Source of the DNA: Bacteriovoracaceae bacterium
GTDB lineage: Bacteria; Bdellovibrionota; UBA1018
Direction: 5' to 3'
Assembly: GCA_023250795.1 (NCBI GenBank)
Contig: JAHFAB010000136.1
Coordinates: 1-5,931, forward strand
Length of the DNA stretch: 5,931 nucleotides
Part shown: positions 4,865-5,931 of the stretch, one piece after another
Numbering within the stretch: the first letter of the stretch is position 1
Layout: each line of letters opens with the position of its first letter
The notes under the pieces: generated by a model
What the model was told of the DNA's origin: nothing
Seen by the model: the letters and a program-made list of their open reading frames with translations, nothing else
The model's database searches: none
Made by a program: the position numbers and the translations under genes

Positions 4865-5799
4865 ACTACTGCCCCATCACGAACGAAGAGCTCGAAGTAG
4901 GCCATCAATACTCTATCAAAGGTTTAAAACTTCTCTCTCCAAAATTGAAAAAAATTAACATTTTTCCTTATAGTGCCGAAGAGCAGCGCTCCGAAGCAAT
5001 AGCACGTTCATCAAAACTATCCATCCAGGGGATGCAACCCAAACTCAGTGTAAAACTAAATATCAAAAATTCTAGTTTTGAACTCGTCGAGATTGGAGGT
5101 CGCTACATTTTCAAACCCCAAACTGAAAACTATAAAAATCTACCTGAGAACGAAAACCTCACGCTACACCTGGCTGGAACGGTTGGAATTGAAGTCCCCC
5201 TCCATGGGCTCATACAAAGTCAGGACAAAAGCCTTACTTATTTCATTCGCAGGTTTGACCGCAAAGGGCAAAAAACGAAAGTAGCCACCGAGGACTTCGC
5301 ACAACTCAGTCACGCAACTCGCGATACAAAATACTCTTCAACTATGGAAAAAGTCGCACAAGTCATTGAACAATACTGCACATTTCCGGCACTGGAGAAA
5401 CTCAAACTTTTTCAACGCACCCTTTTTTCTTTTCTTGTAGGAAATGAAGATATGCATCTAAAAAATTTTTCAATTATTGTAAGAGATGACAAAATCGAAC
5501 TCTCACCGGCCTATGATCTTCTAAACTCGACCATTGTCATTGCAAACTCTAGGGAAGAACTTGCCCTACCGATACGCGGGAGGAAAAGAAATCTGACAAA
5601 GCAGGACCTGTTTTATTACTATGCACAGGAGAGACTTGGACTAAACCAAAAAGTCATAGATGATATTTTTTCAAGTTTTCAAAACGAGATGCCCCAGTGG
5701 AAGCGTTTGATAGAGCGAAGCGCTCTACCCAAGGAACTCAAAATAAAATATAGTCTACTTGTTTCGGAACGAACAAATCGAATCGGAATCAGTTTTTAA
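4861..5799 (+). CDS. hipT: HipT-like serine/threonine kinase toxin (HipA kinase core)
   Basis: A HipA-family kinase lacking N-subdomain 1, the hallmark of HipT. Known HipA and HipT kinases phosphorylate aminoacyl-tRNA synthetases (GltX and TrpS) and arrest translation; the target here is unknown. Numbering from the ATG at 4855: a C-P-I-T-N-E-E-L opening typical of HipT-length proteins; the Gly-rich loop K-L-S-I-Q-G-M-Q-P-K-L (54-64), whose S56-I-Q corresponds to the autophosphorylated loop serines; a probable ATP-binding Lys in Y-I-F-K-P-Q (K87); R-R-F-D-R (132-136); the catalytic loop G-N-E-D-M-H-L-K-N (D199, K203, N204); and the metal-binding P-A-Y-D (D221). Everything needed for activity is present. 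I prefer the start at 4861 (312 residues): it makes an ATGA overlap with the hipS stop and sits 6 bases after AAGAAG, while the 4855 ATG (314 residues) directly abuts it. The stop overlaps that of the convergent SHOCT gene. Confidence 0.88.
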   Translation: MNYCPITNEELEVGHQYSIKGLKLLSPKLKKINIFPYSAEEQRSEAIARSSKLSIQGMQPKLSVKLNIKNSSFELVEIGGRYIFKPQTENYKNLPENENLTLHLAGTVGIEVPLHGLIQSQDKSLTYFIRRFDRKGQKTKVATEDFAQLSHATRDTKYSSTMEKVAQVIEQYCTFPALEKLKLFQRTLFSFLVGNEDMHLKNFSIIVRDDKIELSPAYDLLNSTIVIANSREELALPIRGRKRNLTKQDLFYYYAQERLGLNQKVIDDIFSSFQNEMPQWKRLIERSALPKELKIKYSLLVSERTNRIGISF

Positions 5800-5931
5800 T
5801 TTTTTAAAATCTTTTGTTTTTGAATCTGAAACTCTTCCTCCGTAATGGTTCCTTTTTCTCTGAGAGTCTGGAGTCGCTCAAGCTTTGAGAGGGAGTCTCG
5901 GTGCTCTGAAGATTTAATCTGAAAAATCCGT
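5796..5931 (-). CDS. SHOCT-domain protein, C-terminal fragment (start outside window)
   Basis: The minus-strand frame is open from the window edge to a TAA at 5796-5798 and encodes 44 residues ending S-K-L-E-R-L-Q-T-L-R-E-K-G-T-I-T-E-E-E-F-Q-I-Q-K-Q-K-I-L. The pattern L..L..L...G.IT.EEF...K..IL is the SHOCT (short C-terminal) domain, a roughly 30-residue helical hairpin found at the ends of many unrelated bacterial proteins, probably for oligomerisation or binding. Upstream residues (R-I-F-Q-I-K-S-S-E-H-R-D) do not identify the main domain. It converges on hipT, and the two stop codons overlap by two bases. Confidence 0.75.
   Translation of the reverse strand, partial: RIFQIKSSEHRDSLSKLERLQTLREKGTITEEEFQIQKQKILKN

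Noticed and set aside
5078..5284. A 68-codon plus-strand frame inside hipT
   Set aside because: Out of frame with a kinase whose conserved motifs continue through this region; basic, low-information sequence.
4556..5799. hipA broken by a frameshift into two pieces
   Set aside because: The two frames join by an ATGA overlap with a suitable ribosome binding sequence, both lengths match HipS and HipT, and the second has its own C-x-I-T N terminus, so a natural HipS/HipT pair fits better.
1..5931. CRISPR arrays, tRNA or rRNA genes, insertion sequences, attachment sites
   Set aside because: No regularly repeated spacers, tRNA-like cloverleaf, rRNA sequence, transposase/integrase motif or long flanking repeat was seen on either strand.

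Overview
This is a 5.9 kb bacterial fragment of moderately low GC with dense, mostly short genes. A Sec-type signal peptide, a POT-family transporter and a SHOCT-domain tail fit a free-living Gram-negative-like bacterium. Protein style faintly suggests the Bdellovibrionota/deltaproteobacterial area, but this is a guess; nothing in the window fixes the taxon.

Layout. (1) 1-972, plus strand: the C-terminal end of a proton-dependent oligopeptide transporter, then a complete small secreted protein of unknown function. (2) 981-1593, minus strand: a two-gene toxin-antitoxin operon, with an AbrB-like antitoxin overlapping a RelE/ParE-like toxin, and a recognisable promoter carrying an inverted repeat. 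(3) 1594-2745, minus: a complete AAA+ ATPase with a C-terminal DUF4143 region, preceded by a promoter studded with TCCAT/ATGGA motifs. (4) 2813-4060, minus: a PIF1/RecD-like superfamily 1B DNA helicase with all main motifs intact. (5) 4061-4292: a 232-bp AT-rich divergent intergenic region with three evenly spaced TTAC-N10-GTAA palindromes, the last lying on an extended -10 promoter. (6) 4293-5799, plus: a three-gene cluster matching the hipB-hipS-hipT tripartite toxin-antitoxin arrangement, in which the HipA kinase is split into a small HipS (HipA N-terminal subdomain) and a kinase core, HipT. (7) 5796-5931, minus: the C-terminal tail of a SHOCT-domain protein, convergent with hipT.

The most interesting part is the hipBST locus. 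hipB is too short to be obvious. It is interrupted by one in-frame TAA (4431-4433) where a Glu codon would be expected, while the HipB-like frame continues cleanly to a stop that overlaps the hipS start by one base. The kinase genes and the palindromic sites look intact. Either the nonsense mutation is very recent (or a sequencing error), or the cluster works with a split HipB, HipS remaining as the direct antitoxin.

The block from about 981 to 5799 (toxin-antitoxin pair, DUF4143 ATPase, PIF1-like helicase, HipBST) looks like an accessory island between more ordinary genes. No integrase, transposase, tRNA or flanking attachment repeat is visible.
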